From assembly GCF_022201045.2 (NCBI RefSeq), contig NC_068559.1:15247501-15311500 (forward strand): a stretch of DNA of 64,000 nt, read 5' to 3'. Both the position numbers and the translations under genes were made by a program. The notes beneath the pieces are model-generated. The model was given only the letters and a program-made list of their open reading frames with translations, made no database searches and was not told where the DNA came from. This DNA comes from Citrus sinensis (taxonomy: Eukaryota; Streptophyta; Magnoliopsida; Sapindales; Rutaceae). Shown one piece after another: positions 23,266 through 35,056 of this stretch; position 1 is the first letter of the stretch; the number at the start of each line of letters is the position of its first letter.

Positions 23266-24643
23266 ATCCAGCATGATGTGTGATAATGGGTTGCAGAAAG
23301 ATTATTGCCATTTCCTGTTGTTACGGGTTAAGACTTACAAGGTGAGAAGTTGGTACATTTTATTCTTCAAGATATTGCATTCAAGCAAAACTTCATTCTC
23401 TCTTTTCATACTCATATCTAGATTGGCTCATTATAACTGTAAAACTCGATATACAATAATGACAATTTTAGCGTTGCTGCATAGTCACCAATAGTTTGTT
23501 TTGGAGATGCTACATTAAACGACCAAGAAACTGCAAGAACACCTCTGCCAATGTCACACTTCTTCTAGTATCATAACAATTATCATGTAATGATTTTTCA
23601 ATATCTCAGTTCTATAAAACAAAGTTGTGTTGCTAAATGCCCTAGAATACATACTGTATACCTCATATTTTTTAAGGATGAAGGAAAAACATAAATGTCG
23701 CAGCCATAGTATTGGTCCAGGAAGTCGCCTATTGTCTACTGTTTCTCCTACTCTTCTAACCCCATTTTCTGCAATCACTTTGAATGGAAACAAGCACTGA
23801 TTTTTCATCCCTTTCTTTCAAACACAGAAAAACCTCAAGTCATTACTTTTACCCAACATTCTCTCCCACCAGGTTCTGGTTAACCCTATTCTGGAAAACA
23901 CTATAACGTTCTGATATTTCAGAATTCATAACAAAAAGAACATATCTATCTTATCATTTGCTGAGCATGCTAGAACCAAAATAGAATGCATATTTCCATC
24001 AAGACCTAATGTAAACAGTCTATTCGCCCACAAAACAATCAAGAGTAGCAATAACATCCTTATCCCACAGATTTCCCTCCTAGAAATTTCCATTTGCCTA
24101 ATTCTAAGCCTCAATGAGAAAAAAATCTTGCATTGTTCATCTTTCACGACGTTATTTAATAAAGGTCAGTAACCAACTACAATTATCACACTAGGTTGCA
24201 TATCGCACAAGAGTTACCTACTCAACAATTAGATATGTAAAACTAGATGAAACTAGTTGAAAACCAAAAATTCACTAAGTTTACGACTAAACATCTAGGA
24301 GCATTCATTCATACGCCGAAATACTAAAATTCCTCAAATTGATTGTTATCTCCCACAAAGTTTGCCACTAATGTAACATGCAAAATATCCATTCAAATTA
24401 CAAATCATCTGCAACAAACTACTATGCTGATCAGTTAGCACTAATAAAATTTAAAATATTTCCAAAAATTAAAAATAAATAAAAACCTCAAAGATAGCAA
24501 TTTTTCGAACAGAATTATGTTCATTAAGTAAAAGAAAATCCTTTTGAGATTCACATAGGCGATCAGTACTCAGAAAAGCGCCTCTAAAGTTTTGATCTTT
24601 GAAATCATTTTCTTACAAGCATTAATTAGTGTTTATGAAATCA
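23266..24643. other. no gene seen; probable 3' UTR and intergenic DNA
   Basis: Short unrelated ORFs only. The part next to 24643 may be the 3' UTR of the minus-strand gene beginning at 24952. The start may be old 3' flank of the eIF3b fragment. Confidence 0.5.
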
Positions 24644-24952
24644 TCAAAACACCACGCGAAACTGGGGAGCGTCGGAGTCACTCGCGGGGAGGATCTCCCA
24701 GCGGCAGGGCTCGAGGTCGTCGGAGACGGGGCAGTACCCGGCCATAGTCACCTTATCAGCTGACGCAGCCACCGACCCGAACTCGAACACCGTCACGCTC
24801 TCCGCCGGCCGCGGCACTTCAATGGCGCCGTTCATGCCCGGTACAGCCGAGATTTCGGATTTCGGGTTTTGGGTATCGCCTGCCGATTTAAATGGTTCGG
24901 ATTGTTGGGGGTTCGGATTCGGGTTGCCCATGAACCAAGAGAGCAGACCCAT
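24644..24952 (-). CDS. small conserved plant protein of unknown function
   Basis: A single-exon frame of 102 codons with much higher GC than its surroundings, which is strong evidence of coding. It starts M-G-L-L-S-W-F-M-G-N-P, then a Pro/Gln/Ser-rich linker (residues 10-45). A conserved-looking C-terminal block follows (V-F-E-F-G-S-V-A-A-S-A-D-K-V, Y-C-P-V-S-D-D-L-E-P-C-R-W-E-I-L-P-A, D-A-P-Q-F-R-V-V-F). I recall this C-terminal block in short uncharacterised plant proteins but cannot name a domain. The second residue is Gly (M-G-L-L-S), so N-myristoylation is conceivable. There is no transmembrane segment. The 5' UTR likely extends to about 25020. Confidence 0.8.
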   Translation of the reverse strand: MGLLSWFMGNPNPNPQQSEPFKSAGDTQNPKSEISAVPGMNGAIEVPRPAESVTVFEFGSVAASADKVTMAGYCPVSDDLEPCRWEILPASDSDAPQFRVVF

Positions 24953-25321
24953 CGCTTGCTGGTTTTCTATTTCTTTATTATTTCTCTAGGGTTTATGGAG
25001 AAATACTTCTCTTTCTTTCGTTGAAGAGAATAAGGCTTTTGACACGGGGTTCTGCTGGAGTACCCAACCAACCTTTCAGGGGTTGGCAAGATTACTTAAA
25101 TGACCTTCTAGTAATCTAGTTTTTACAGGGTGGGCATTTTATGCGATCCGATCAGATTAAATTTGGATTGAATCCGGATTTATGTTGGATTTGGATCAGA
25201 TGATGTCTTATCCAATCGAATTAGAATCGGATTAGATAAATGATAAATCAGAGTAACCTGATCTGATCTGATTTGACAATTCGATTGGATTGTACTTTAG
25301 AAAAATGCGTACATAGTGACA

Positions 25322-26300
25322 TAGAGATGACCAATGAATCGGATGGCACGTGAAATAATATGGGTATGATATATGTCTTTATAGTACGGTGTAGCACGAT
25401 CACGTTTAGGTGGAGTACGGGGCACAACACGATATACATGCGGGGCACAACACGATATACATGCGGGTTAAGTTGAGCTTAGAATTTTAGGCATACAGAT
25501 TTTAAAAATATGATACGATTATAGATGAGTTAAAGCACGACACGTAAAAAAATTCGCAATAAACATGTTTCACTTTTTTATGAAAGTGATCTTAAAATTT
25601 TATGATTTTAGAAAGGACTTGAAATTAAATCTTTTAAATTCATTTAATTCTTAGTTTTAAAAAATATTATAATTGATTAATATTTATAATTTATTAAATA
25701 AATAATTGATATCATGATTTTAATAAATAAAATTATAAATATCATGACTTTATATATATATATTAATATTATTATGAACTATGATATATGAGTATGACTT
25801 TATATAAATTTAAGTTAACCCTTAAGAAAAATTTATTATTATTGTTGTCATTAAATATTAAAAAAATTCTAATACCATAAGATCAAACTTAGTAATTAAT
25901 ATTATATTCTCTTACTATTATTAGTTTATTATTATTGAAAATGGATTTAAGTTTTGAATTTTTGATTCTATTAAATTTGAATAAAGGCACATAGGTCCAA
26001 AAATACTTAGACTTAAAAAAATACGTCAATAATTTGGCACGCGCTCTTAAAAAAAGAAAGAAAAAAACTTATTAGGCTTTTTTTCTTAGGCACAACATGG
26101 CACGACCCACGACATGGCATGCGTGGGCATGGTAAGGGTGGGCACGACATGTGTGCTAGGCCAAGCCTAAGCAAAAAAAACAAAATTAGGCACAACGCTG
26201 CATGGTGCAAAACACAAAATGGGCGCGGCATGACACGAGCACGAGCACGAGCACGCATAGACCTTCCTTTGATGTCAGCTCGGTCTGTTGGCCATCTCTA
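25322..26300. mobile_element. hAT-like non-autonomous element
   Basis: The tips are inverted repeats: TAGAGATGACCAA at the left, and TAGAGATGGCCAA as the reverse complement at the right. The flanking octamers (TAGTGACA and TACATACA) agree only partly. The interior has GC-rich words rich in CACGAC/GGCACG at both ends and an AT-rich middle. A 20-base word, GGGGCACAACACGATATACA, is tandemly duplicated near 25420-25460. There is no transposase. Confidence 0.6.
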
Positions 26301-26489
26301 TACATACATAAATGCAACAGCCGCATGCTGAACATCCCAACTCCCCAAGACCCATCACAACGACCGGATTTGACCCGATCCTAATCCAATCTTTTAAACT
26401 AATCCAAACATAAATAAGAAATTTGAATTAAATTCAAATGAACTTTTACCCAATCAAATTGGCTCAATTTAGATCTAAAATTGCATGTG

Positions 26490-26830
26490 TTGTAAAACTT
26501 GTCATCTTCACCTAGTCATTGAGCATCATCAAAAGAATCTTCTATTTTAACTTTTCAAATACTTATTTACTTATTTATGTGACAAATAAGAGAGTAAAAA
26601 AATTCTCTCTAAAGACTCTTTAAATAAAAATAATTGAATCAAATTTTTTCCTCTAACAAAATAATAGTAATTATAATATTTCTCTCTCTTAATGAATAAT
26701 GAAATAAAAAATAAAAAATTAAATTAAAAATCTAAAAAACTCTGTAAATAGAATTTTTTAAATGAAATAATATTTCTTATTTGAAGAGTTGTTTAAATTT
26801 TTTTAATTAATGTGACTCTGCAAATTAATA
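26490..26830. repeat. diverged relative of the MITE at 27522-27906
   Basis: Shares words such as GAGCATC near the left end, ACTTATTTA with GACAAATAAG, and CTTATTTGAAGAGTTGTTT near the right with the better-preserved copy downstream. The boundaries are uncertain. Confidence 0.35.
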
Positions 26831-27521
26831 ATAAAATCACATTTAAATAAAATTTTCATGATAATTTTAGTTATACCTCCAAAAAGTTTTCAACTTTCTT
26901 TTTCGTATTGTCGCGGCACCAATTAGTTTAATCTTTCATCGCCCATCTCGCATTCGTGAGTCGTGACCTAGCCCGACGCTTCAGTTTAGTACTGTAATTT
27001 ATTAATATCTTTAAAAAAAATCTTTAACATAGTTTTAAATCAATATTACTACATGGGTAGTTAGATAATTTCAGCTTATTCTTTATACTACCTTGTTTAC
27101 ATATAGGGTTGGCAATTTAACTATTTAAGGGCTGATCTTAGGTCGGGCTTGGGTTTTTATTTATTTTTTAAAATTATTGTACAATTAAAATGAATTAATA
27201 ATAATCAAATGCTTATAATCAATAATGAATTAAATAAAATAAATATTTTAAAAATAAAATATAAATAAAAAATAAAGTAAATAAAAATTTAGATATTTAA
27301 TTTTTTTGTACTAGATTCTCTAATTCAAAAATTCTCTTAATTAATTAATATTTACTGATATTATAATTTTAAATATTTTAATTTATTATTGATATATAAA
27401 TTAGGGATTCAAATTTTTTTTATTATTTTTCAGATTTAAATTTATTATTTAAATTTATAAATTTATTTTTTAAAAAATAGAGAGCTGGAGTCTAGTGTTT
27501 TTTTTCCCAAGTCCTTGTCTA

Positions 27522-27906
27522 AGAGCATCTCCAAAAGGCTATTTAGATTTTACTCTTTAAATTTTAATTTGCCTACTGATGTGGTAAATAAGTGTATAGA
27601 AAAATACAATCTCCTCTAAAAGATTCATCAAATAAGAATAAGTTAATATTATTTTAATTAAATCTTTTTCACTATCAAATTAAATTGATGTTATGTTTTT
27701 TAAAGGAAACATAAATATTAATTATTCCAGTCTTATCTTTTTAATAAATAATAATAAAAGATTAATAAAAGAGAAAGAAACTCATCCGTCAATATTAAAA
27801 AGTAAAAAATAAATTTTATTTAAAAAATCTAAATTACCGTATTTTTTAAATTACTCTTTAAATAAGAAAAGTAAAATTTTATTTGAAAAATTTGTTTGGA
27901 TGCTCT
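27522..27906. repeat. MITE with AGAGCATC tips
   Basis: The left tip AGAGCATCTCCAAAAGG and the right tip, read in reverse complement as AGAGCATCCAAACAAAT, are inverted repeats around an AT-rich interior. The wording GAGCATCTCCAA is common in plant Tourist-like MITEs. No coding capacity. It ends less than 200 bases from the AGM start codon, inside its promoter region. Confidence 0.55.
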
Positions 27907-28079
27907 ACCTCCTCGTGGGGGCCGGCTGAGAGTATTTTACCATCCTATTTACAGAAAGCATATTCTCAGAAATGATGAAATTTGGGGTCTCCGTATAGCA
28001 CAGAATCGCTCACACAGATAAGCAACGAACCAAACAAACGACTAAAGCATAGCAATTGATTCTCGAAGAAGAAACGATA

Positions 28080-31000
28080 ATGAACGAGGACCAAAAATCT
28101 CTCATTCTCAAATCCTCCTCTCACTTCTCTCCACCTCCTGGCGAGTTTCATCATAACTTAGTCATCCCCCCCCCAACACCCCCCCCCCCCCCTCCCCCCC
28201 CCCCCCCCAAATTTCCAAAAACGACGCCGCCTTTCATTTCTGACTTCATTCATATTTTTGCTTTTTGTTCTCAGGAGTGAAGCTGTCATACGGTACGGCT
28301 GGGTTCAGAGCAGATGCGTCGATCCTCCAATCAACGGTCTACCGCGTTGGGATATTGGCGGCTTTAAGGTCGCTAAAGACACAGTGCGTGATCGGGTTGA
28401 TGATCACCGCTTCACACAACAAAGTCACTGATAATGGCGTCAAAATCGCCGACCCCAGTGGCGGCATGCTCTCTCAAGACTGGGAACCTTTTTCCGATCA
28501 ACTCGCCAATGCGCCCGATCCCCAATCTCTCGTTTCGGTCAGTAGTAGTTAGTACATCACTCACATTTTCAGCAATTGTTTTGATAATTTATACGTGTTT
28601 TGCGTTTCATCTTCATAGCCATTGCCTTTATTGCAGCATTTGAATTAGCTTATATGAGTTACTATGACTAAAGTAATAATGTTCATCAATCACCTGACTG
28701 ATTTAATATTTCACAACAACTAGTGATTCATTTCCAATGTAGGTGTGGGATTAAAAGGGATTATTATTATTATTTTTTCCTCTTTTGGGTTTTTGGTAAA
28801 CCGAGATAGCAAAATCAGGTTTATGTTGCATTGTTGTATTTAAAAGCATGCTGAATGATTCTTGTCTTATGAGACTAAAGGAGTCGTTGTCAAAACACGA
28901 TGTTCTCCTACTGATTTAATTATAAGCAAACTGGGATTTGGGCCAATAAGATGGTGATGATGAAATTTTTTTTTTTTTTGGCATAAATGTGCTTGGACAT
29001 GAGATGATATGTGAGTTTCATATATTGTGGAGAAGCCAAGTATGGGCATTTCTAATTTTTAGCCAATAGGATGATTTTAGGGAAAATTTTTCTTCTGGCA
29101 TAAATGTGCTTGGACATGACTAGAAAGTTCCATGTTTTGTGGGGATGGGCATTGTGTTTGCTTTTAATTTTGAGCCAACAGGATGATTTTGATGAAAATT
29201 TTTCTTTTGGCATAAATGTGCTTGGACATGGCGACAGAGTTTCATGTTTTGGGGAAGCCAAGTATGGGCATGTGTGTGTTTTAGGTTTTTCTTCTATTGC
29301 ATGATTTGAAAGTTCATGGAAGTTACTTAATATGTGTCCTTTTTAGTAGTTGATTGAAGAATTTGTGAAGAAGGAGAAGATCCCCTTTAATGGAAAACAT
29401 CCAGCTGAAATATTGTTGGGAAGGGACACAAGACCTAGTGGTGAATCTCTTCTCGAAGCTGCTAAACAAGTAATAAGTCCTTGTTGACTTAAAATTGTGC
29501 AATGCAATCTTACTCCTTTTTTTATATATTTTTCCTTTTTTTTTTTGGAGAGAGGTCAGGACAGAGTGTCTAGTTTTATGTATTTGACATTTGTTTTATA
29601 TTCAATCAAAGGGAATCAGTGCTGTTGTTGGAGCTGTTGCCCATGACATGGGAATTTTAACAACTCCACAGCTTCACTGGATGGTTCGTGCTAGAAATAA
29701 GGGCTTGAAGGCGACTGAATCTGATTATTTTGAACAGCTTTTGAGCTCATTCAGGTTAATTTGAGCTATCATTTAATTAATAGTTAGGGTTCTGATGAAT
29801 TCTATTTCCACTCTGCATTGTATAACCAGAGTTCTTTCATTGATTTGTCAGGTGTTTAATGAATTTGATCCCAGATAGAGGTACTAGCAATGAGACTGAG
29901 GACAAATTGATTGTGGATGGGGCTAATGGTGTTGGGGGAGAGAAGCTTGAAGTGATTAAGGAAAAGTTGAATGAGTTGGATATTGAGGTTCGTAATTCTG
30001 GAAAGGAAGGAGGTGTACTCAATGAAGGGGTTGGTGCTGATTTTGTGCAGAAAGAGAAGGTTGTTCCGCATGGATTTGGTTCAAACCATGCTGGGATAAG
30101 GTCAGCTATCTCTCCATTTATTTGATAGGAGAATTAGTCTCCATTTCTTGTTGGACAACAGGGGCATCCATTTTTAAAAGTTGCTTTGATTACCTGCATG
30201 CGTGAACCGTGCTATTTTTTTGGGGGAATTATTGAAAGTGCTATAGTGAGATCTATATAATAATGTTAAAATTTCATGTTCATAGTTTAGAATAGTGAAA
30301 TACATAGCTAATATTCATATTTATAATACCTATGGGGATAAGCTGTTTGGATATGGTGGCTGTGTGTGTGTGTGTGAGCATTGTCCGTGGCATTTCTTGT
30401 AGCTTCCCTTTAGTAAAAGCTAACCATTATGGAGGAGATGTTGAATTTTGAATTACTATTTCCATAATTCCATAATTTATACTATACCAGTTTAGCTTGT
30501 GCACAGAGTATTTTGTGAACAAGTTTCTTGAGAGGAGACTAACTGCATGGATGGATCTAGCTTTTCAGGTGTGCAAGTCTGGATGGAGATGCTGATCGAC
30601 TTGTCTATTTTCTTGTGCCACCAAATAACTGCAGCAAGATTGATCTTGTTGATGGCGACAAGATATTATCTTTATTCGCTGTATTCATCAAGGAGCAGCT
30701 AAGTATCCTCGAGGAAGATACAAAAGGAAGTAATAATTACAAAGCTCGTCTTGGTGCTGTACAGACAGCTTACGCGAATGGGGCATCCACATATTACCTC
30801 AGACACTTGGGCCTTGAAGTTGCTTTAGCACCAACCGGAGTGAAATTCTTACATGAGAAAGCTGCTCAGTATGATATTGGGATCTATTTTGAGGCTAATG
30901 GTCATGGCACCATCTTGTTTTCAGAACATTTCTTATCTTGGTTAGAGGACAAAAATCAAGAGCTTTCTTCCACACATGAAGGTTTTTATTGATGTAGTCT

Positions 31001-32774
31001 TTCCCAATGGTGAGCTGATATGACTGTCATAGAGCTTAAGTTGGGTAATTATGTTTCAGGTTCTGAACAGCAAAAAGCTGCTTTGAGACTTTTGGCAGTT
31101 AGTAAGTTGATCAACCAAGCTGTTGGAGATGCTTTGAGTGGTTTGCTCTTGGTGGAGACTATTTTGCGACACATGGGGTGGTCAATACATCAATGGAATG
31201 CGCTTTATCAGGATCTACCTAGTAGGCAGCTTAAAGTGAGTTTCCTTATATGATATTATCTCATTCTGCCGTAGACACCATCTCTTGTAGAAATAAGTGA
31301 AGCGATTTAACTCTAGAATCAGTTCCATTATTCTTAAATTTAGAGTCTTCTACACTTTCAACTGGGAGTTGAATACTGTTCCTCTCCCTTTCCCTTGTCT
31401 TCCCTTCCGCTCTACATCCTATTTAAATTATCAAGCCATACAGCAATCCTAATAGGCAAGAGTGAGCTTAAACATCATTTTTCTTTAATTGGTGAGATGA
31501 TGTTTTATTGTATCCTTTTAAGTGCGTGTATTAAGTGTTCTGCAGTAGCATTTATGGACAAGATTAAAGAGTTGCTATGAATAGGGTCAGTACAACTTGG
31601 TTCCTCTTGATGGTGACTTCAAGTCGATGGATTATTGGGAAGTGTGGGTCTGTGATTTATCACGAGCAATAGTTCAAGTGATCTATAAATATACATTTAC
31701 ATTTTCAGCTCAACCTCTTAACAAACTGCGACTTCCTTTAAAGAAACTTCTAGTAAAATCATGAGCCAGAATTTGTTAAATTTGTCCAGTCACAGTAGTG
31801 TGGGCTGCTTAAAGTTTTAAATACAGCTTATGCTTCGATGTTCACTGCTGCCATTCATAGATATTTTTTACTTTTTCCCTCACAATTCAAGCATAGGCCC
31901 TCTCCAAATAGTTGCAAGTTTCTGGGGCTGATGTTCCAAGATTTTTTATCTTCTTTGATTGTTTTATTGTGTTATCCATTGTCTTTTCCCATTATATTTT
32001 GGTGCTAAATAAGGTAAATCATTCATGATGTAGCTTAATCGGCAGTCCATATGATAACTACCTTTTTCCCTTGTCCTTTTTCTCCTTCATCTTAAAAAGT
32101 TGATTATGCTTTCACTTATATTCCTTGATTTTCAGGTTAAAGTTGGGGATAGAACCGCTGTTGTTACAGCAAATGCAGAAACTGTAGCTGTGAAGCCCCC
32201 AGGCATTCAAGAAGCCATTAATGTTGAAACTGGTAAATGAAGTATCACTCAGTCTTGAATTTTTAAAACTGAAATTTTGTGTAATAATCTTTGCTTATCA
32301 ATTATCTTAAACGTCCATAAATTCATTGATTATCTATAACATCCAAATATTTCGTCAACTTCAATTGGACTAACTTTGTACATTATCTGAATTTATGTGA
32401 AGAAAGTGAAGGCAGAAAGTAATTCCACAGATTCCTTGAAATGTTGAAACTGTGTAATGTGCTGTTTTGTTAAAAGTTGCATTTATATATGTAGATATGA
32501 TCCTCCCACAACAATTTTAATAATGTGATAGAACTTATTAATCATGATGTTATTAGTTTCCCCTAATCTTTTGAGATACCAGCCATATATAACCACGAGG
32601 ATTTTTATTTTTGATGCAGCAAAATATCGTAATGGCCGATCTTTCATACGGCCGTCGGGCACTGAGGATGTCGTACGTGTATATGCAGAGGCATCCACAC
32701 AAGAAGCAGCAGACAAGCTTGCCAACTCTGTAGCCGAACTTGTAGATCGGTTCCTAGGCTTCAGAAGCTCCTAG
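28080..32774 (+). CDS. DRT101: phosphoacetylglucosamine mutase
   Basis: Nine coding exons (28080-28140, 28275-28537, 29350-29469, 29612-29754, 29852-30100, 30569-30981, 31060-31235, 32136-32232, 32620-32774) join in frame to 558 codons plus stop, close to plant homologues. The enzyme interconverts GlcNAc-6-P and GlcNAc-1-P in cytosolic UDP-GlcNAc synthesis. Visible signatures are the phosphoserine loop I-T-A-S-H-N (Ser67), the metal loop D-G-D-A-D-R (Asp284, 286, 288), the sugar loop E-A-N-G-H-G (387-392) and the phosphate loop R-P-S-G-T-E-D (518-524). All catalytic residues are present. Intron 1 (28141-28274) needs a GC donor (CTG|GCGAGT) to keep frame; all others are GT-AG. The start gives the family-like N terminus [13 protein letters not shown]. 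In Arabidopsis this gene is known as DRT101 or AGM. Confidence 0.95.
28166..28208 (+). repeat. poly(C) tract in AGM intron 1
   Basis: About 40 bases almost purely C on the sense strand, with A or T interruptions, inside a 134-bp intron. It is likely to vary in length. Confidence 0.9.
28922..29276 (+). repeat. three tandem ~115 bp units in AGM intron 2
   Basis: The word GCATAAATGTGCTTGGACAT starts at 28981, 29098 and 29210, giving periods of 117 and 112 bases. It is preceded each time by a GCCAAnAnGATG block and followed by a GTTTCAT/TTCCATG block. Confidence 0.85.
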
Positions 32775-33534
32775 TGTCTGGTCTTCTTTCACTGACTAAA
32801 CATGGCTAATTTGAATTGCAGATTTCATATCTTTGATCGATCATTGTGAATGATATTAATGATTTAGTCCTGTAATTTTTGCTTTTTTTTTTTCTAAATT
32901 TGATTTGAGGATCCATTAGTAGTGCAAATGCATGAATGGAAGATCACTGGAACAGATAGGTGCAAATGTTAAATGCTGCATTGTATTTCAAGCTGAGTTT
33001 GAAACTGAGACAGTTTTGCATACATGCGAATGAATGTGTCAACATTATGCAGGATTACTTCCCGAAATGTGCTTAGACATCCAGATAAGTGCCATAATTT
33101 AGATTTTGTCAGATTATTTTCCTCCATATTAGGATCAAGAATTATTAGTCGGCGTGCTAAGTGAGATCAAATACAATAACCATGAACTTTCATTTGTATG
33201 ATTGAAAATGTAAACTCTTTGGTTCAGCATTTCATCCAACTATCGTTTAATATTATTGAAATTCTCTCATATTTGTGCTACATATAATTAATATTAAAAA
33301 TTACATTAATTTCCCAAGTCATCACCCAAATTCAATCAATGTCCGCAACACAGCATCTCATCTAATACCAGCATCGCCACCATAGAAAAAGAAGAAGAAA
33401 GTTGTTGGAAGCCAAAATAATAATAATAATAATAATAATAAGAATAAAAAAATTGGGGGCAAAAAAAAAAAAAAGAAAGAACAGAGGATCAAGAATTCAC
33501 ATTCTCTTATTCCCCATAAGCATGCCTATCCAGT
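32775..33534. other. AGM 3' UTR and intergenic DNA
   Basis: The first 150-200 bases are probably 3' UTR. An (AAT)n microsatellite lies at about 33417-33440 and an A-rich tract at 33463-33478. No gene is seen. Confidence 0.5.
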
Positions 33535-34076
33535 TGTCACGGGGTGATAGTTTTGCGCAGCAAGTTCCCGTGCGGCACTTGAGCGACCTCAGCGTGTGAG
33601 TTGCCAAGTAAGCCTAGATTACTCCCTAAACAAGCCAAGCACACACACTTGGAGAAAATGTTAAGGGAAGTAAGAGTGGAATGGCCAAAGATGATTGTAT
33701 TACACTTTGAATAATTACAAGAGTGTTTGTACAAGAGAGCTTGAGAGCTAGTGTGCTAGGTGTGTTGTGTGGGTGTGTTGGTGGTTGTGTGAATGATGGG
33801 TGCTCACCCATATTTATAGGGGGTGGAATGCCTAAATCTAGAGAATTCTATTACAAGTGGCAAAACACTAAGGGACCCAAGTGGTGAGTCCTAGAAAGTT
33901 CTAGTGAATGGATAATATGTAGAGAGTTCTAGACCCTTGGGCCTTGGTTGACTTTGGGCCTTGGTGGGGGTTTTGCTAAGTGCACCCCAGCTAGTTAGTT
34001 GTCTTGGTGGCCCAATTTCTAAGTTAACCCCCACTTATAAGTATATCCGTCTTGAGTGCCAAGCGAGCCCGTGACA
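33535..34076 (+). mobile_element. solo LTR, probably Ty1/copia
   Basis: A 542-bp unit has perfect 9-bp inverted tips TGTCACGGG and CCCGTGACA and is flanked by CAGT on both sides (33531-33534 and 34077-34080). A TATA-like CATATTTATAGG at about 33810 supports plus orientation. There is no primer site, polypurine tract or coding sequence beside it, so the interior was lost, most simply by LTR-LTR recombination. The 4-base duplication is short but acceptable. Confidence 0.7.
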
Positions 34077-35056
34077 CAGTGCTGTCATGATACTCAAAGT
34101 TGAAAAACAAACACCCGAAAAAAGCCAATGCTGAGCTTTCACACACAGTGACTTAATTTGTGGCCAATGAAAAACTCTTGAGCCTTCTTGCAATAGTTCA
34201 ATCAATCAATAAAACACGAATATCGGGCTACTTCTGCACATCTGAGCATAACTACAGCTGCTTCTTATAACTACCTTTGCCTTTGAGAGAGGTATGATCA
34301 CTTTCCAACAACTAAAGATTACTTATTCTCTCAATACATAAATGGTTGAAACTTGAAACAATTACAATGGCTGTCATTGTATATAACATATTGGCAACTC
34401 ATTTAAAACTATTCTACGCACACAAACAATAGTTTTTGTTTTTGAATTACTGATATGTATTGTCCAATTAGAGGTATATTAATATTTACATCAGATAAAT
34501 ATTGGGACTAACTACATCTATTCTATCATAGCACAAGCCAAATATCTACCAGAGAGATATCTGCCCCACCCACAAACCAGTGGGAGGCCCCTTAACCACA
34601 GCTTTCACACATGTGAGGTGTGTGCATATGTGTGAGCTGCAGCCCACCACTCAAGTAAAGGCTAAGTCACATAGTTTAGAAACACTATAAATGACTATAT
34701 CCTCAATACCAATGGTGTTAGCCTTGTAACCTTTCAATTTCCCGTAGAGGCATGATACGTATGGATCAAAGATCAACTTCTCCATCAATGGTTAAAGAGT
34801 TTATAAAGAGAAAAATGTTTGAAAAGTATAAATCTCACAACTCATAATATTTCATCAAACCGCTAATTTCCATTACAATGTGTCAAGTTTGTCGTATTAC
34901 AACAACGTGTCAATCAATTTCATGTCATATTGAATTGTCAACAAAACATGAATGAACTCAGAACATGATCAAGTAAATTCAATAATACCGATTTCTAAAA
35001 TAAGCAATAAAAAGAGGGCAAACCATCATTTTTGCCTCCATACCAGATACAATCTC
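34077..35056. other. intergenic DNA
   Basis: No recognisable gene or repeat. The right end is likely 3' UTR of the minus-strand MAMYB gene. Confidence 0.45.

Noticed and set aside
26013..26384. Arg/His-rich ORFs on both strands
   Set aside because: They follow the CACGAC-type words at the end of the hAT-like element.
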